64,000 nucleotides of DNA. Origin: Halichondria panicea (Eukaryota; Porifera; Demospongiae; Suberitida; Halichondriidae). A model generated the notes under the pieces. The model ran no database searches, had not been told where the DNA came from, and saw only the letters and a program-made list of their open reading frames with translations. The translations under genes and the position numbers were made by a program. Below are positions 11,808-23,601 of this stretch, piece by piece. Position 1 is the first letter of the stretch; each line of letters begins with the position of its first letter. Where the stretch lies: the NCBI RefSeq assembly GCF_963675165.1, contig NC_087380.1:636303-700302 (forward strand). The letters run 5' to 3'.

Positions 11808-12872
11808 GGCCTGGTACTAGTTGTCTGTGCATGCGTCAAATTTTCATTGTATATTTGTGGTCGGCAAAAATATTTAATAAATCAATAATCGAATTTGTAT
11901 ACAGAAAATGCACAGAGTGAGTACACAAAAGATGCACACATAGGGAGTACACAAAAGATGCACATAGGGAGCTGCTTCACAAAGGCCTGGCAGTTGCCAG
12001 TTGTGCTGCAGCACAATTACAGTGACCCAGGGAAACTTCAGGATGATGAATGCCTTCAAATTACGTTTCAAAAAGATTTAGCAGACTTCTCTGATTCTAG
12101 GCCCCAACTCGTAACTCAGTTACATTTTGCTTGAGAAAACGTAGATTCTCTTGATGTCTCTGAGCTACCCAGCAACGCTCGAATGAGCAGGTCATACTCC
12201 AGTCCTGTGAGTATAGGACAATATTAAAAGAAACCAAAGACGGTTAAACCCTTACCTCAAACTGTCCAGTCTCGTCCGTTAATATAGCCAAGAGGAGCAC
12301 TGTTGGGATAGCTGGATATTAGCCATTGCTCCTGTACAGAGAAGTAGACATTCTAAATACGTGTACGTGTAGATCTATACATATTAAATTTCTCGTATTA
12401 AACAGGTTAGTGTCATTGTCGACGAGCTGATGATGGCAGCACCAAGTTCTCTAGCTCACACTCTTCACTTGATCCACCATATTAATGATGAAACTATAGT
12501 CTACCTACCAGTAGATCTTGCCAAACATGAACAAGACTTGATAGCATAGCCATAGGGCCCACACAAAATATCTGACCTTAACAAGCTTGACAAAGCTTTA
12601 TACCGCTTCCCTTGTTGTTCAGTCTTCAGAATAAGCTTCAGAGAAGAGAGAAGCTTCAGCTAAGAGCCATTCCAATCGATTCCAATAATGATAAAACGGG
12701 AACTGACTTCTAGTACACGATAGTACAAGAATATAAATGTCACAAAAGTGAAGGAGAATATCCATTCGTCAGAATCTGACAAACGACTGACACATGCACA
12801 GACAACTAGTACCAGGCCTAGTTGTTTGCCTAACCGTTATAAAAGCGAAAACTAGGCCTGGGATCAAGGCTA
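11808..12872. mobile_element. MULE-like element, second half of the tandem pair
   Basis: It lacks the outermost roughly 55 bp of the left terminus (it starts at ggcctggtactag) but has the right terminus ending ctgggatcaaggcta. The next nine bases, acactatac, match the empty site. On the far left of the pair a one-base-shorter form, acacttac, is found. A 26-bp internal direct duplication occurs near 11930-11965. Confidence 0.75.
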
Positions 12873-12967
12873 ACACTATACACAAAGTCATGATAAGGAA
12901 GTGTGCACATTAAATTGCAGTTCTATAGAATAACACTGTTCAGTGGTCCCAGTTAGTGTGTGTAGTG

Positions 12968-13475
12968 TCATCTCCCTCCATTGTATCCAGGGAACAGGTC
13001 CAATAGTACTGCCTGTAGGGACTTGTTGACTGTCATGGCATAGTCCTTGCCCAGGTCATGACGACAGTTGGGGCAGCTGTACACATCCACCTTGAAGGAA
13101 CGACTCAGACACGTCTAGTGTGGGTGTGTGTGTGTGTGTGTGTGGGGGGGGGTAAGTGAGGGACGCAGTGGAATAGTGTACGTACACTTGCATAAGATAC
13201 TCAAAGCAAAACCATGCAGTTTACTGGATGCACAATAATTATAGAAATTGATGCATTTAATTAATTAAAAAAGGTCTATGAAACTAAAATTATTATGAAG
13301 CCACACATATACAATGTGTATGTAAAAGACACAGTACATTAGTGATCTCTAGTGGTCAGTGGTTTCTCTCCACCTTACAGATGATGTGGCTGCAGGTGGT
13401 AGTGACGGGCTGGTAGAACACCTCCTGACACACGATGTAGTTGAATGTCTCCTGGATACGACTCAGCAGACCAGC
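12968..13475 (-). pseudogene. UHRF1-like RING-end fragment upstream of receptor A
   Basis: Two exons: the RING start at 13374-13475 and the final exon at 12968-13114, which reads [20 protein letters not shown] and ends FPGYNGGR-stop. The first RING cysteine is replaced by Tyr (FNYIVCQEV) and SHNICK reads SHIICK. No linker or SRA exons precede it, so it is a partial copy carried with the receptor duplication. A GT microsatellite (about 13122-13143) lies in the intron. Confidence 0.75.
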
Positions 13476-13589
13476 CTTAGGGAGGGAAACAAAGAAACCA
13501 AAACATTGTGTACATGCAGTATACAGTGCTACAGTACATGCAGTGCAGTACAATACCTTTACCATCCAGTATTAAAATAAATAGTACAA

Positions 13590-14125
13590 CCAATTTATTT
13601 ATTGCATTGTGAAGTGCACAAACTCATTCAAAATATGCTTTAATGTCAAATGGTCTGTGTTCACTGGTATAGTGGTTGACATGGGAACAGCAGGACAGGT
13701 GTTCGTACAGTGACTCTGCATGTATGGGGAATGGGAATGGTATGTCTATAAAATGCTCTCACCTGTTTCTGGTGTGAGGAATCCGTGCCTAGCATAAACT
13801 TGAGACGCACAAGAGCACTGTTGGGTTTGAAGTGGCCATTGAATAGCATAGCCACACAATAGCCACATTGACAATCAAGGACACCAGCAAGGAAACCTTA
13901 AAAAGATACCTTTCATATGACATGTTTTGTTAGCGCCATAGTTTATTTTCCAGCCATGCAAATTCTTATATGAACATTCATCAAAGCTATATAACAGGAA
14001 ATGAATGATCTTAGATCTACAATACATTAATTTTAACAACTTAATAAACAGTGACACATAATTATACAAATTACATGAAACAGTGACACATACATTGACA
14101 AACTAGACTGTTTTTTTTATAGTGT
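13590..14125 (-). other. Receptor B 3' flank (conserved 3' block)
   Basis: Downstream of the B stop codon there is a block of about 500 bp that recurs behind most receptor copies. It has an AATAAA polyadenylation signal (tttatt at 13942-13947 on the plus strand), then a conserved segment beginning like MSYERYLFKVSLLVSLIVNV and ending at a GTGAGAG donor-like site. The frame is not kept in all copies, so I treat it as conserved flanking DNA, not a proven exon. Confidence 0.5.
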
Positions 14126-15649
14126 CTACTTGTTCTCTGTGTTGAAGTCAGTGGATGCATAAGTTGCACAGGCTGAGAGTTGGTAGTCTGCAGGAGGAGG
14201 GGGGCGTGGCTGGTCCACCACCTCGTAGGTAGCCTCCTCTTGTAGTTTGCTCAACCCCTCGTAATCATGGGAGGGGAGATGACTCATCACCACTGGGGGT
14301 AGTCTGCACGAAATAGAATAATATATGGAATACATTAACTCACATGCCGGTACATAATTATAATTATTCTAGTATAAGGGCAGAAGGTCTCTATACAACC
14401 ACACTGGTATGTACAGCTACTTCATTCACAGACCATGCACACTAACACTCACTGTGTTGGTTGGTTGCCTGTCTTCTCATCACTCATGTCCTTGGATCCA
14501 GACCTCCGTTGCCTCAACATAACCAGCACTATTACAATCAGTACTAGCACAGCAATGGCCAAGACTCCAGCAATCACCCAACCAGCCACTGCACCAATAT
14601 TGACCACTACACTCTCTGTGGGTGAGGTAGTAGCTATGGAAGAAGTTGGAGTAGCCACCTGTGTCCGATTAGTGATGTCCTCAGGGCACTCTGGACTGTC
14701 TCTGTCAGTGATCACCACAGGGCAAGTGTTTGTCAAACCAAGTCAGGTACTTTGTACGATGATGCTTGAAGTGTCGCTGATCCATCGTTCAATTAAAGAA
14801 ATCAGTTCCACAGCAGAAACACTCTCTGTTCCAGTCAGCACAGCTCGGTAGGTCACATGACCAGAGGAGCCATCGAAACAATTGATGAACTTGTCAGTGT
14901 GAAGACAGGGGCTGAATTAACCCACAAGCACACAATCCTTCAACACCTTGAGATAGTCTGGTAGTGATGCCACTGGCTTTGGCACTTCTTCCTGACTCAA
15001 TGTACACCTCACAGTTTGTTATTCCACCAAGACGGAGTTGAATGTTGAGTGCTGGATGTAAAGGAATAATAAACTGTTTGTACACCAAAAGAGAATTGAT
15101 GGATCCAAATTGTTGCACTTTATTTTCACTTGTTATGGCACTTGTTATGGTTTAAGAACAAATGTCAGGACCCCCCCTCCCCCACATGGCCACTTACTCA
15201 TGAATTCTCCAGTCAGGGAAAAAAGGGAGAATGCACACACTCAAAAGAACAAAAGGCAGATGCTATAATACATGCAGTGGGAGGTTACTTGTACAAAGAG
15301 TTCAAACAACATTGCCAGTTTATAAATAGAATTAGAAAAATAACAACATAATGACACTGACATAGATAACACTTACTCATGAACTCAATGGTGTAGTGAG
15401 CAGCTACAGTGTGTTCCCCCTCAAGCTGACTGGAGGTGAGGATGACCTGACAGCTGTACTGACCTGCGTCTGACAAGTAGAGAGTGTCAAAGTTGAGGGT
15501 TGCTGTGCTGGTCATGAGTGACCCTCCCTCCCTCGTCCACTGGTAGGAGAGGGTGGGTTGTAGAGAGGCCCCTCTACTCAGGGAACAAGTGAGGGAGAAA
15601 CTCTGACCAGCCATTGGACCACCACTGGGGATGATCACCACTTGTATGG
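14126..15649 (-). pseudogene. Receptor B: 3' fragment (Ig, membrane-proximal, TM, tail)
   Basis: Exons: Ig 15377-15649, membrane-proximal plus TM 14453-15051, tail 14126-14303. There is no signal peptide or N-terminal domain, and only a 20-bp CCP remnant (ending at 15888) remains upstream. A 4-bp insertion (gctgaattaaccc against gctgaaccc, near 14916) breaks the membrane-proximal frame. The TM side carries a longer stalk (RTQVATPTSSIATTS) than other copies. The tail exon itself is open and keeps YEGL, YEVV and YQLS. Confidence 0.75.
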
Positions 15650-16509
15650 CTGGATGAAAGAGAGTGGGTGTAAACAAAACAATTTGGTATAAATTATATT
15701 GCTCAACAGAATACGAATATTTTTCACTATGGCAGAATAAACAAAGCTGCTAGATCTACAATATAACAGCAATTAACTTGGTGATTTTAGCAAGTCACAA
15801 CAGGGAGAATTGAGATACACAACAAAATGGTTGCAGTTTCTTGTACTGTTTTTGCAATACCTAATAAGGTCCTCACATGTTCCTGTAAGGAAACCATACT
15901 TTAATTGAAGATATTAAATATATAGCTTACCAATGCATGTTAACATACAGTCATGCAGTACAACACTATACCATCCTGAATTCAGTACAACCAGCAATTT
16001 ATTTATTGTTTTGATCACATTGTGAAGTGCACAAACTCATTAAAAATATAGTTGACATGGGAACAGCAGGACAGGTGTTTGCATAATGGCTCTGTAGGGG
16101 AATGGGAATGGGAACAATCACTCGGACTGTCTATAAAATGCTCTCACCTGTTTCTGGTGTGGGGAATGCGTGCCGTAGCATAAACTAGAGACACACAAGA
16201 GCACTGTTGGGTTTGAAGTGGCCATTGAATAGCTATACATGCATAGCCACACAATAGCCACATTGACAATCAAGGACACCAGCAAGGAAACTTTAAAAAT
16301 ATACCTTTCATATTATATATACAGTGTATGACATGTTTGTTAGCGCCATAGTTTATTTTTCAGCCATGCAAATTCTTATATGAACATTGATCAAAGCAAA
16401 TGAATGATTTTTGCGTATATAGATCTCGATCTACTAACAACTTGCTAAAATAACAGTGACACGTAGTGACACATTGACAAACTAGACTACATGTGTTATT
16501 ACATAGTGT
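15650..16509. other. Spacer between B and C with CCP remnant and conserved 3' block
   Basis: It holds the CCP 5' remnant near 15869-15888, then the conserved receptor 3' block (about 15995-16509) with an AATAAA signal for receptor C (tttatt at 16352-16357). No independent gene is seen. Confidence 0.5.
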
Positions 16510-19500
16510 CTACTTGTTCTCTGTGTTGCAGTCAGTGGATGCATAAGCTGCACAGGCTGAGAGATGGTAGTCTGCAGGAGGAGGGGGGCGTGGCTGGTCC
16601 ACCACCTCATAGGTAGCCTCCTCTTGTAGTTTGCTCAACCCCTCGTAATCATGGGAGGGGAGATGACTCATCACCACTGGGGGTAGTCTGCACGAAATAG
16701 AAGAATCCAAAATTAACTCACATGTACATAATTATAATTATTCTAGTATAAGGAAGCTCTCTATACAACCACACTGGTATGTACAGCTACTTCATTCACA
16801 GACCATGCACACTAACACTCACTCTGTTGGTTGCCTGCTGCCTGTCTTCTCATCACTCATGTCCTTGGATCCAGACCTCCGTAGCCTTAGTAACAACAGC
16901 ACCACTATTACAATCAGTACTAGCACAGCAATGGCCAAGACTCCAGCAACCACCCCACCAGCCACTGCACCAACATTGACCACTACACTCTCTGTGGGTG
17001 AGGTAGTAGCAGTTGTCCGATTAGTGATGTCCTCAGGGCACTCTGGACTATTGAGGTTAGCAATGACAATCGGACAACTGTTAGTCACACTGAGGCCTGC
17101 ACTCTGCACCACAACGATTGGATCATTCTCAACCCACTGTTCCATTAGCCTAGCCAGTTGTATGGTGGATACACTCTCTGATCCAGTGAGCACAGCTCGG
17201 TAGGTCACATGACTAGGGGAGTCATCGAAACAAACAATGAAGGGATTCAAAATGAGGGAAGAGTTGAATCCACAGGCACACTGGCTTTCAATGCCTTGTG
17301 TCAGACTATTGGTGATGTCATCTGTTTTCATATCAGCGTCTTGTTCAGTGTACACTCTGCAGTTTGTTATTCCCTCCAGACCAAGTTGAATGTGCAGGCC
17401 TGTGGAATGTGGAGTGGTTGGCATAAGCAAATAACAGACTGATGCTAATAGAGCTGTACAAACAATGTAGCCTGGGTACATGTACATTCATGTGAAATTG
17501 ATCACATGACAACTTACTCCTGAACTCAATGGTGTAGTGAGCAGCTACAGTGTGTTCCCCCTCAAGCTGACTGGAGGTGAGGATGACCTGACAGCTGTAC
17601 TGACCAGCGTCTGACAAGTAGAGAGTGTCAAAGTTGAGGGTTGCTGTGTTGGTCATGAGTGGCCCTCCCTCCCTCGTCCACTGGTAGGAGAGGGTGGGTT
17701 GTAGAGAGGCCCCTCCACTCAGGGAACAAGTGAGGGAGAAACTCTGACCAGCCATTGGACCACCACTGGGGCTGATCACAGCTAGGAGCTCTGTGAACAT
17801 CATAACAATGTAGTTTCAGTTTAAGCCTGAGTAAACAGATCTAATGGGATGATAGATGACAACAGGTGGACCACATGAATTATAGACTGCTAATGGTAAA
17901 CATACAATTGATGTTGCTAATAACTTGCGTACGTAAACAGGTTGGAGCATCTGGAGTCCACTGTCCATCACCACCACAAGTCCGAGTGTTTGCTCCAATG
18001 AGAGTGTATCCAGTGTTACAGGTGTAGGTAGCAGTCATCATGAAGGTGGTTCCAGAGGATGTGTCCACTGCTCCATTGGCAATAGTCAGAGGTCCACAGT
18101 CAACAGCTATATAAAAAAATTGTAACCAATTAGAACGTGTGTTAGTTCAACTAACGATTGCAAACAGGTAGAGATGTACTCCATCCACTGACAGCCACAC
18201 AATTCCTCATACTAGCACCACTCAGTTCATACCCAGTGTCACAAGAGTAAGTGGCCACTGCTCCGGGTTGTGGAGGATCATCAGAAGGTGAGTAGGTCAC
18301 CATTCCATTGGAGAGGGGCTCACGAGGACACAGGGCTGTGTGTGGGGGAGATACAGTATGCTGGTTATTTTCGTATGGAAGTTCGTAGTTGGAGCATTAA
18401 TCTGAAAATTAAAATCGTGCAATTATTCTAAGCTTTATGAATACAATTGGGTAGTTCAAAGAAAATATGAAACCAGTAAAAAATTACCCGCTATACATGT
18501 AGTACTTTAATCATCTCACCATCACAAGTTGGTGCATCTCCCCTCCACACTGTATCAGCCTGACATGTTCTGGTGGATGGTCCATTTTGAGTGTATCCAG
18601 TGTTACAGGTGTAGGTAGCTATGCCCCCAAAGGTGGTTCCAGGGGATGTACTGACTTGTCCATTATTAATAGTCAGAGGTCCACAGTCAACAGCTGTAAA
18701 ATAGACAGGAAAAAGATGACATGGACTGTTACAATCCACCACGACTTACCTGTACAAGTTAGTACAGGATTCCACATCCTATTAGCCCCACAGGTAGCAA
18801 ATCTTGAGAAAACTGTTGGAGATATCCAATATCCAGTGACACAAGTGTAGGTCACTGCTCCTTGGTACACTGTGCTGGTTGGTTCTCCAGGAGATGCATT
18901 GTTGCCAGAGGGAGGGTCACCACATGAGACACCTGTATCCGTGCAACGTAACGTACGTTAAGTGTGGAAGAAGTAGAGGTATTTGATACATACGTGAACA
19001 AGTTGGTAGAGGTCCCCAGGCCCCACTAGCCAGACAGGTAGCCATTGCTGTGGTGACTCCAGTGGAGGCCTCATACCCACTGACACAGGTGTAGGCCACT
19101 GTCCCTTGGTAGGTTGTGGAGGTGGGTGATCCAGGAGACCCATTGTCAATGGTGGGTGGGGAGCCACAATCCACAACTGTATACCATTCACTGCATTTAT
19201 TAATCAGAATAACAACTTCACTTACCTGTACAAGTTGGTAGAGGTCCCCACATCCCATTAGCCCCACAGGTAGCCGTTGCTGAGAAGGATCCTCGAGAGA
19301 TCCAATATCCAGGGGTACAGGTGTAGGTCACTGTCCCTTGGTACACTGTGCTGGTGGGTGATCCAGGAGATGCATTGTTGCCAGGGGGAGGGTCACCACA
19401 TGAGACACCTGTATAGATTAATCATGCAACGTAATGTACGTTACGTGTGTGAAGAAGTAGAGGTATTTGATACATACGTGAACAAGTTGGTAGAGGTCCC

Positions 19501-20966
19501 CAGGTCCCACTAGCCATACAGCTAGCCATTGCTGTGGTGACTCCAGTGGAGACCTCATACCCACTGACACAGGTGTAGGTCACTGTCCCTTGGTAGGTTG
19601 TGGAGGTGGGTGATCCAGGAGATCCATTGTCAATGGTGGTAGGAGAGCCACAATCCACAACTGTGTACCATTCACTGAATTTATCAATCAGAATAGCAAC
19701 TTCACATACTCTGACAAGTTGGTAGAGGTCCCCAGGTCCCACTAGCCATACAGGTAGCCATTGCTGTGGTGACTCCAGTGGAGACTTCATACCCAGTGTT
19801 ACAGGTGTAGGTCACGAACCCTCCAAGAGTTGTGCTGGTGGGTGCTCCAGGAGAGCCATTGGTGATGGAGGGAGGTGTCCCCCCACAGTCAATGGATGAC
19901 ACTACAATGATCAATTATGCTTGCATTGCTCAAGTGCAGTTTGCAGTACCGTATTACTAGAATATTTTGCTGGTAAAAAACCTTTGCGAATGAGCCAAAT
20001 CAGCAGAAAATTTGACCCTTTGTGATTTAACTATTGCATTCTGGCAAGGATCGTGTGTATTTACTAATAGATTTTGCAGATTTTATTGTTGCAAATTAAT
20101 CAACAATCGAAATGTTTGCAAATGTTTGATGCTCGTGAAACATTCTAGTAATACAGTATATACTCACGTGCGCAAGTAAGTGTAGCTGCTGTTCCAGTCC
20201 AGGTACCAGCACTAGTACCATCACTCTGACAAGTCCTCTGTTGGTCTCCACTGGTGATAGTTGGTGCGTATCCAGGGACACAGCCGTAGGTGGCTATGTT
20301 GGTGTCTGGGTCGTATGAAATCCTTCCATTAGAGTTAGTGAGGGGACTCAGTGTGGGGCAGGGAGCTGTGTGGGGTGGGGGTTAGTATTGGACATAGACA
20401 ATATAGTCAGCACTCACTGAAGGTGACACATATCCTCAGTGAATTGTCATTCCTCCTACAGCAGTGTTCTCCATCAGGACTGAAGTGTGTGGGACCACGA
20501 TGCAGAATAACGGCTCTAGGATTACCAACAGCACTGATGAACAGTTCGTCCCCAGTTGCAGGTCTGTTGAAAACTACAGGCACGTTACCCCCTGGGAACA
20601 CCCACGTTACAGCACCATTGTTGTTATTGTAGCAATACAAGGCTGGTGGAACACTATTAGCTCCTGGTCCAAAATCAGAGAATGAGATGATCTGTCCAGT
20701 GCGGTCAGTGCCAGAGGGGTCACTTGGTAATGCCAGTCGAACTGTATGCCATTAATTGATGCTCTGATAACAAATCTATACTACTAGATTCACCAGTAGC
20801 ACAAGATTTAATTATAGAACAAACAGCAAACCTATTGACTAGTGAGGTTTGCAGTAGTAAATACAGTAAAGCAGGTTGCACTGCATATCAACTCACTCAA
20901 AGTCTGCCCATACACAAGAGAAACACTTCCCAGCAGACAGCAGAGAAATAGAGTTACAGTAGCCAT
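16510..20966 (-). CDS. Receptor C: 9-CCP, two-Ig transmembrane receptor with ITAM-like tail
   Basis: Exons in coding order: 20897-20966 (signal peptide MATVTLFLCCLLGSVSLVYG), 20418-20741 (N-terminal Ig-like, GEHCC motif), CCPs 20168-20365, 19710-19901, 19478-19660, 19226-19408, 18994-19176, 18750-18932, 18520-18693, 18156-18335, 17933-18106, Ig 17518-17781, membrane-proximal plus TM 16823-17399, tail 16510-16687. Lengths sum to 3063 bases, about 1020 aa, with no break found. CCPs have the usual C, G-Y, T-C and W-C pattern. The Ig has SFSLTCSL, SYQW and DAGQYSCQV. The TM is GVVAGVLAIAVLVLIVIVVL followed by Arg. The tail holds DYEGL, eight residues, YEVV, PRPPPP and DYQLS, suited to SH2 and SH3 binding once phosphorylated. 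The membrane-proximal domain is subtype ii-a. The ligand is unknown; a surface recognition receptor is inferred. Confidence 0.85.
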
Positions 20967-21373
20967 TCTCTAAAAGTTTAGCTAGCTAGCTAGTGTTGAT
21001 CAATCAGTGACAGAGTGGGCGTCAACCATTAATGGAATTTCACCACGATCACACCAATCCTTGCCTCAGTTTAGCCATAGATCTACGGTTTAGCTTAGAA
21101 AAACACTTAATTAATTAAAGTCTTGTATTTTATGTGCACATGTCAATTGAAGTGAAAGATATAATCTTAATTTAAATGACATCATAAGCCATGCAAAATT
21201 AATGACTGAGGAGGATTGCACCATGTGTACCCGGTACCTCAGAGTACCCCTAGTAATTTATTATTTTGATGATTTTTGCCTTCAGCAAATTTCAGTTGCT
21301 GTTTGTGAACAATAAAACAACTGCTAAAACAGTGACACATACATTGACAAACTAGACTGTGTTGTTATAGTGT

Positions 21374-22963
21374 CTACTTGTTCTCTGTGTTGCAGTCAGT
21401 GGGTGCATAAGCTGCACGGGCTGAGAGCTGGTAGTCTGCAGGAGGAGGGGGGCGTGGCTGGTCCACCACCTCATAGGTAGCCTCCTCTTGTAGTTTGCTC
21501 AACCCCTCGTAATCATGGGAGGGGAGATGAATCATCACCACTGGGGGTCGAAATAGAATAATATATGAACTCACATGCATGCCGGTACATAATTATAATT
21601 ATTCTAGTATAAGGGCAGAAGCTCTCTATACAACCACACTGGTATGTACAGCTATACTTCATTCACAGACCATGCACACTAACACTCACTGTGTTGGTTG
21701 GCTGCCTGTCTTCTCATCACTCATGTCCTTAGATCCAGACCTCCGTTGCCTCAACATAACCAGCACAAGCAATATGATCAGTACTAGCACAGCAATTCCA
21801 GCAACCACCCCACCAGCCACTGCACCAACATTGACCACTACACTCTTCTCTGTGGGTGTGGTAGTAGCCATAAGAGGAAGTTGAAGTAGCCATCTGCGTC
21901 CGATTAGTTATCTCCTCAGGGCACTCTGGACTATTGAGGTTATATAGCAATGACAATCGGACAACTGTTAGTCACACTGAGGCCTGCACTCTGCACCACA
22001 ACGATTGGATCATTCTCACATTCTCAACCCACTCTTCCATCAGTTGTATGGTGGATACACTCTCATGTTCCAGTGAGCACAGCTCGGTAGGTCACATGAC
22101 TAGAGGACCCTTCGAAACAATTGATAAACTCGTCAGTGAGAAGGGAGGGGCTGAACCCACAAGCACACAATCCTTCAACACCTTGAGATAGTCTGGTAGT
22201 GATGCCACTGGCTTTGGCCATTGTCTCTGTCTCAATGTATACCTCACAGTTTGTTATTCCATCCAGATGAAGTTGAATATTGAGTGCTATAAAACAAAAA
22301 TAAACTGTTACCAAAAGAGAATTGATGTGAATCTGTATGAACACACTATAGTTACACACGATCTTTAGTAAGGTTTTATATAAATGATTATTTTTACTTT
22401 CATGCAGGTATGCTTACATATTTTCAGTGGAATTTTAAAGGCTTTCCAACTTACTCCTGAACTCAATGGTGTAGTGAGCACTCAGGGAACAAGTGAAGGA
22501 GAAACTCTGACCAGCCATTGGACCACCACTGGAGCTGATCACAGCTTGTATGCATGGCTGGATGAAAGAGAGTGGGTGTAGACAAAACATAAATTTTGAC
22601 AGTTTTGCTCAACAGAATACTACTTTTCAATGACAGAATAAACAAAGCTGCTACAATAACAGCAATTAACTTGGTGATTTTAGCAAGTCATCACAGGGAG
22701 AATCGAGATACACAGCAAAATGGTTCAGTTTCTTGTACTGTTTTTGCAATACCTATAAAGACATGTGTGAGAACTGACTTTGACAGAATGGCTCAGTCCC
22801 ACTCCAGTTTTACAGTCTGGTTGACATGTTCTCATATTGTCTCCACGCAGCAAAGACCTCATCTCAGAAGAGTAAGTGGCAGTACTCTCATCAGTACGTG
22901 GAGGAGAGGTTGATGAGTAAGCAATGACTCCATTAGTGATGCTGGGTAGGTCCTCACATGTTC
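21374..22963 (-). pseudogene. Receptor D: degraded 3' fragment
   Basis: Exons: CCP 22779-22963, Ig remnant 22455-22557 (about 100 of 273 bp, middle deleted), membrane-proximal plus TM 21690-22286, tail 21374 to about 21549. The tail-exon splice acceptor is deleted (ccactgggggtcgaaatag against gggggtagtctgcacg). A TATA insertion near 21943, an 8-bp tandem duplication (cattctca) near 22013 and other indels break the membrane-proximal frame. No first exon is present. Confidence 0.75.
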
Positions 22964-23601
22964 CTGTAAGGAAACCATAATTATAGGAACTTAAATTGAA
23001 GATAATAGCTAACCAATGCATGTTAACATACAGTCATGCAGTACAATACTATACCATCCCGAATCAGTACAACCAGCATTTTATTGATCACATTGTGAAG
23101 TGCACAAACTCATTAAAAAATATGCTACAATGTCAAATGTCTATGTTCACTGGTATATAGTGGTTGATATGGGAACAGCAGGACAGGTATTCGCACAGTG
23201 GCTCTGCATGTATGGGGAATGGGAATGGGAACAATATGTCTATAAAATGCTCTCACCTGTTTCTGGTGTGAGGAATCCGTGCCGTAGCATAAACTAGAGA
23301 CACACAAGAGCACTGTTGGGTTTGAAGTGGCCATTGAATAGCTATATACATGCATAGCCACAACAATAGCCACATTGACAATCAAGGACACCAGCAAAAA
23401 TATACCTTTCATATGACAAGTTTTGTTAGCGCCATAGTTTATTTTCCAGCCATGCAAATTCTTATATGAACATTCATCAAAGCTATATAACAGGAAATGA
23501 ATGATCTTAGATCTACAATACATTAATTTTAACAACTTACTAAATTACATGAAACAACAGTGACATATACATTGACAAACTAGACTGTGTTTTCATAGTG
23601 T
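22964..23601. other. Spacer between D and E with conserved 3' block
   Basis: From about 23060 it matches the conserved receptor 3' flank, with AATAAA for receptor E (tttatt at 23438-23443). Nothing else is supported. Confidence 0.5.

Larger units (their letters stand above)
2701..14303. repeat. Segmental duplication block 1 (receptor A, UHRF1 piece, tail of B)
   Basis: From 2701 this block runs nearly identical to 52038-61130 at an offset of about 49.3 kb. Interruptions are a MULE insertion present only in the second copy, a roughly 1.47-kb stretch with six CCP exons (7.98-9.46 kb) absent from the second copy, and a two-element insertion at 10720-12872 absent from the second copy. Similarity drops beyond the tail exon near 14.3 kb, where the membrane-proximal exons belong to different subtypes. 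Confidence 0.8.

Noticed and set aside
17400-17487. A signal-like peptide (MYMYPGYIVCTALLASVCYL) in front of the membrane-proximal exon of C and the 40.6-kb fragment
   Set aside because: It lies across the acceptor (ccacag) in what is an intron in all copies, and the exon phase fits the Ig exon, so it is read-through of intron rather than a start.
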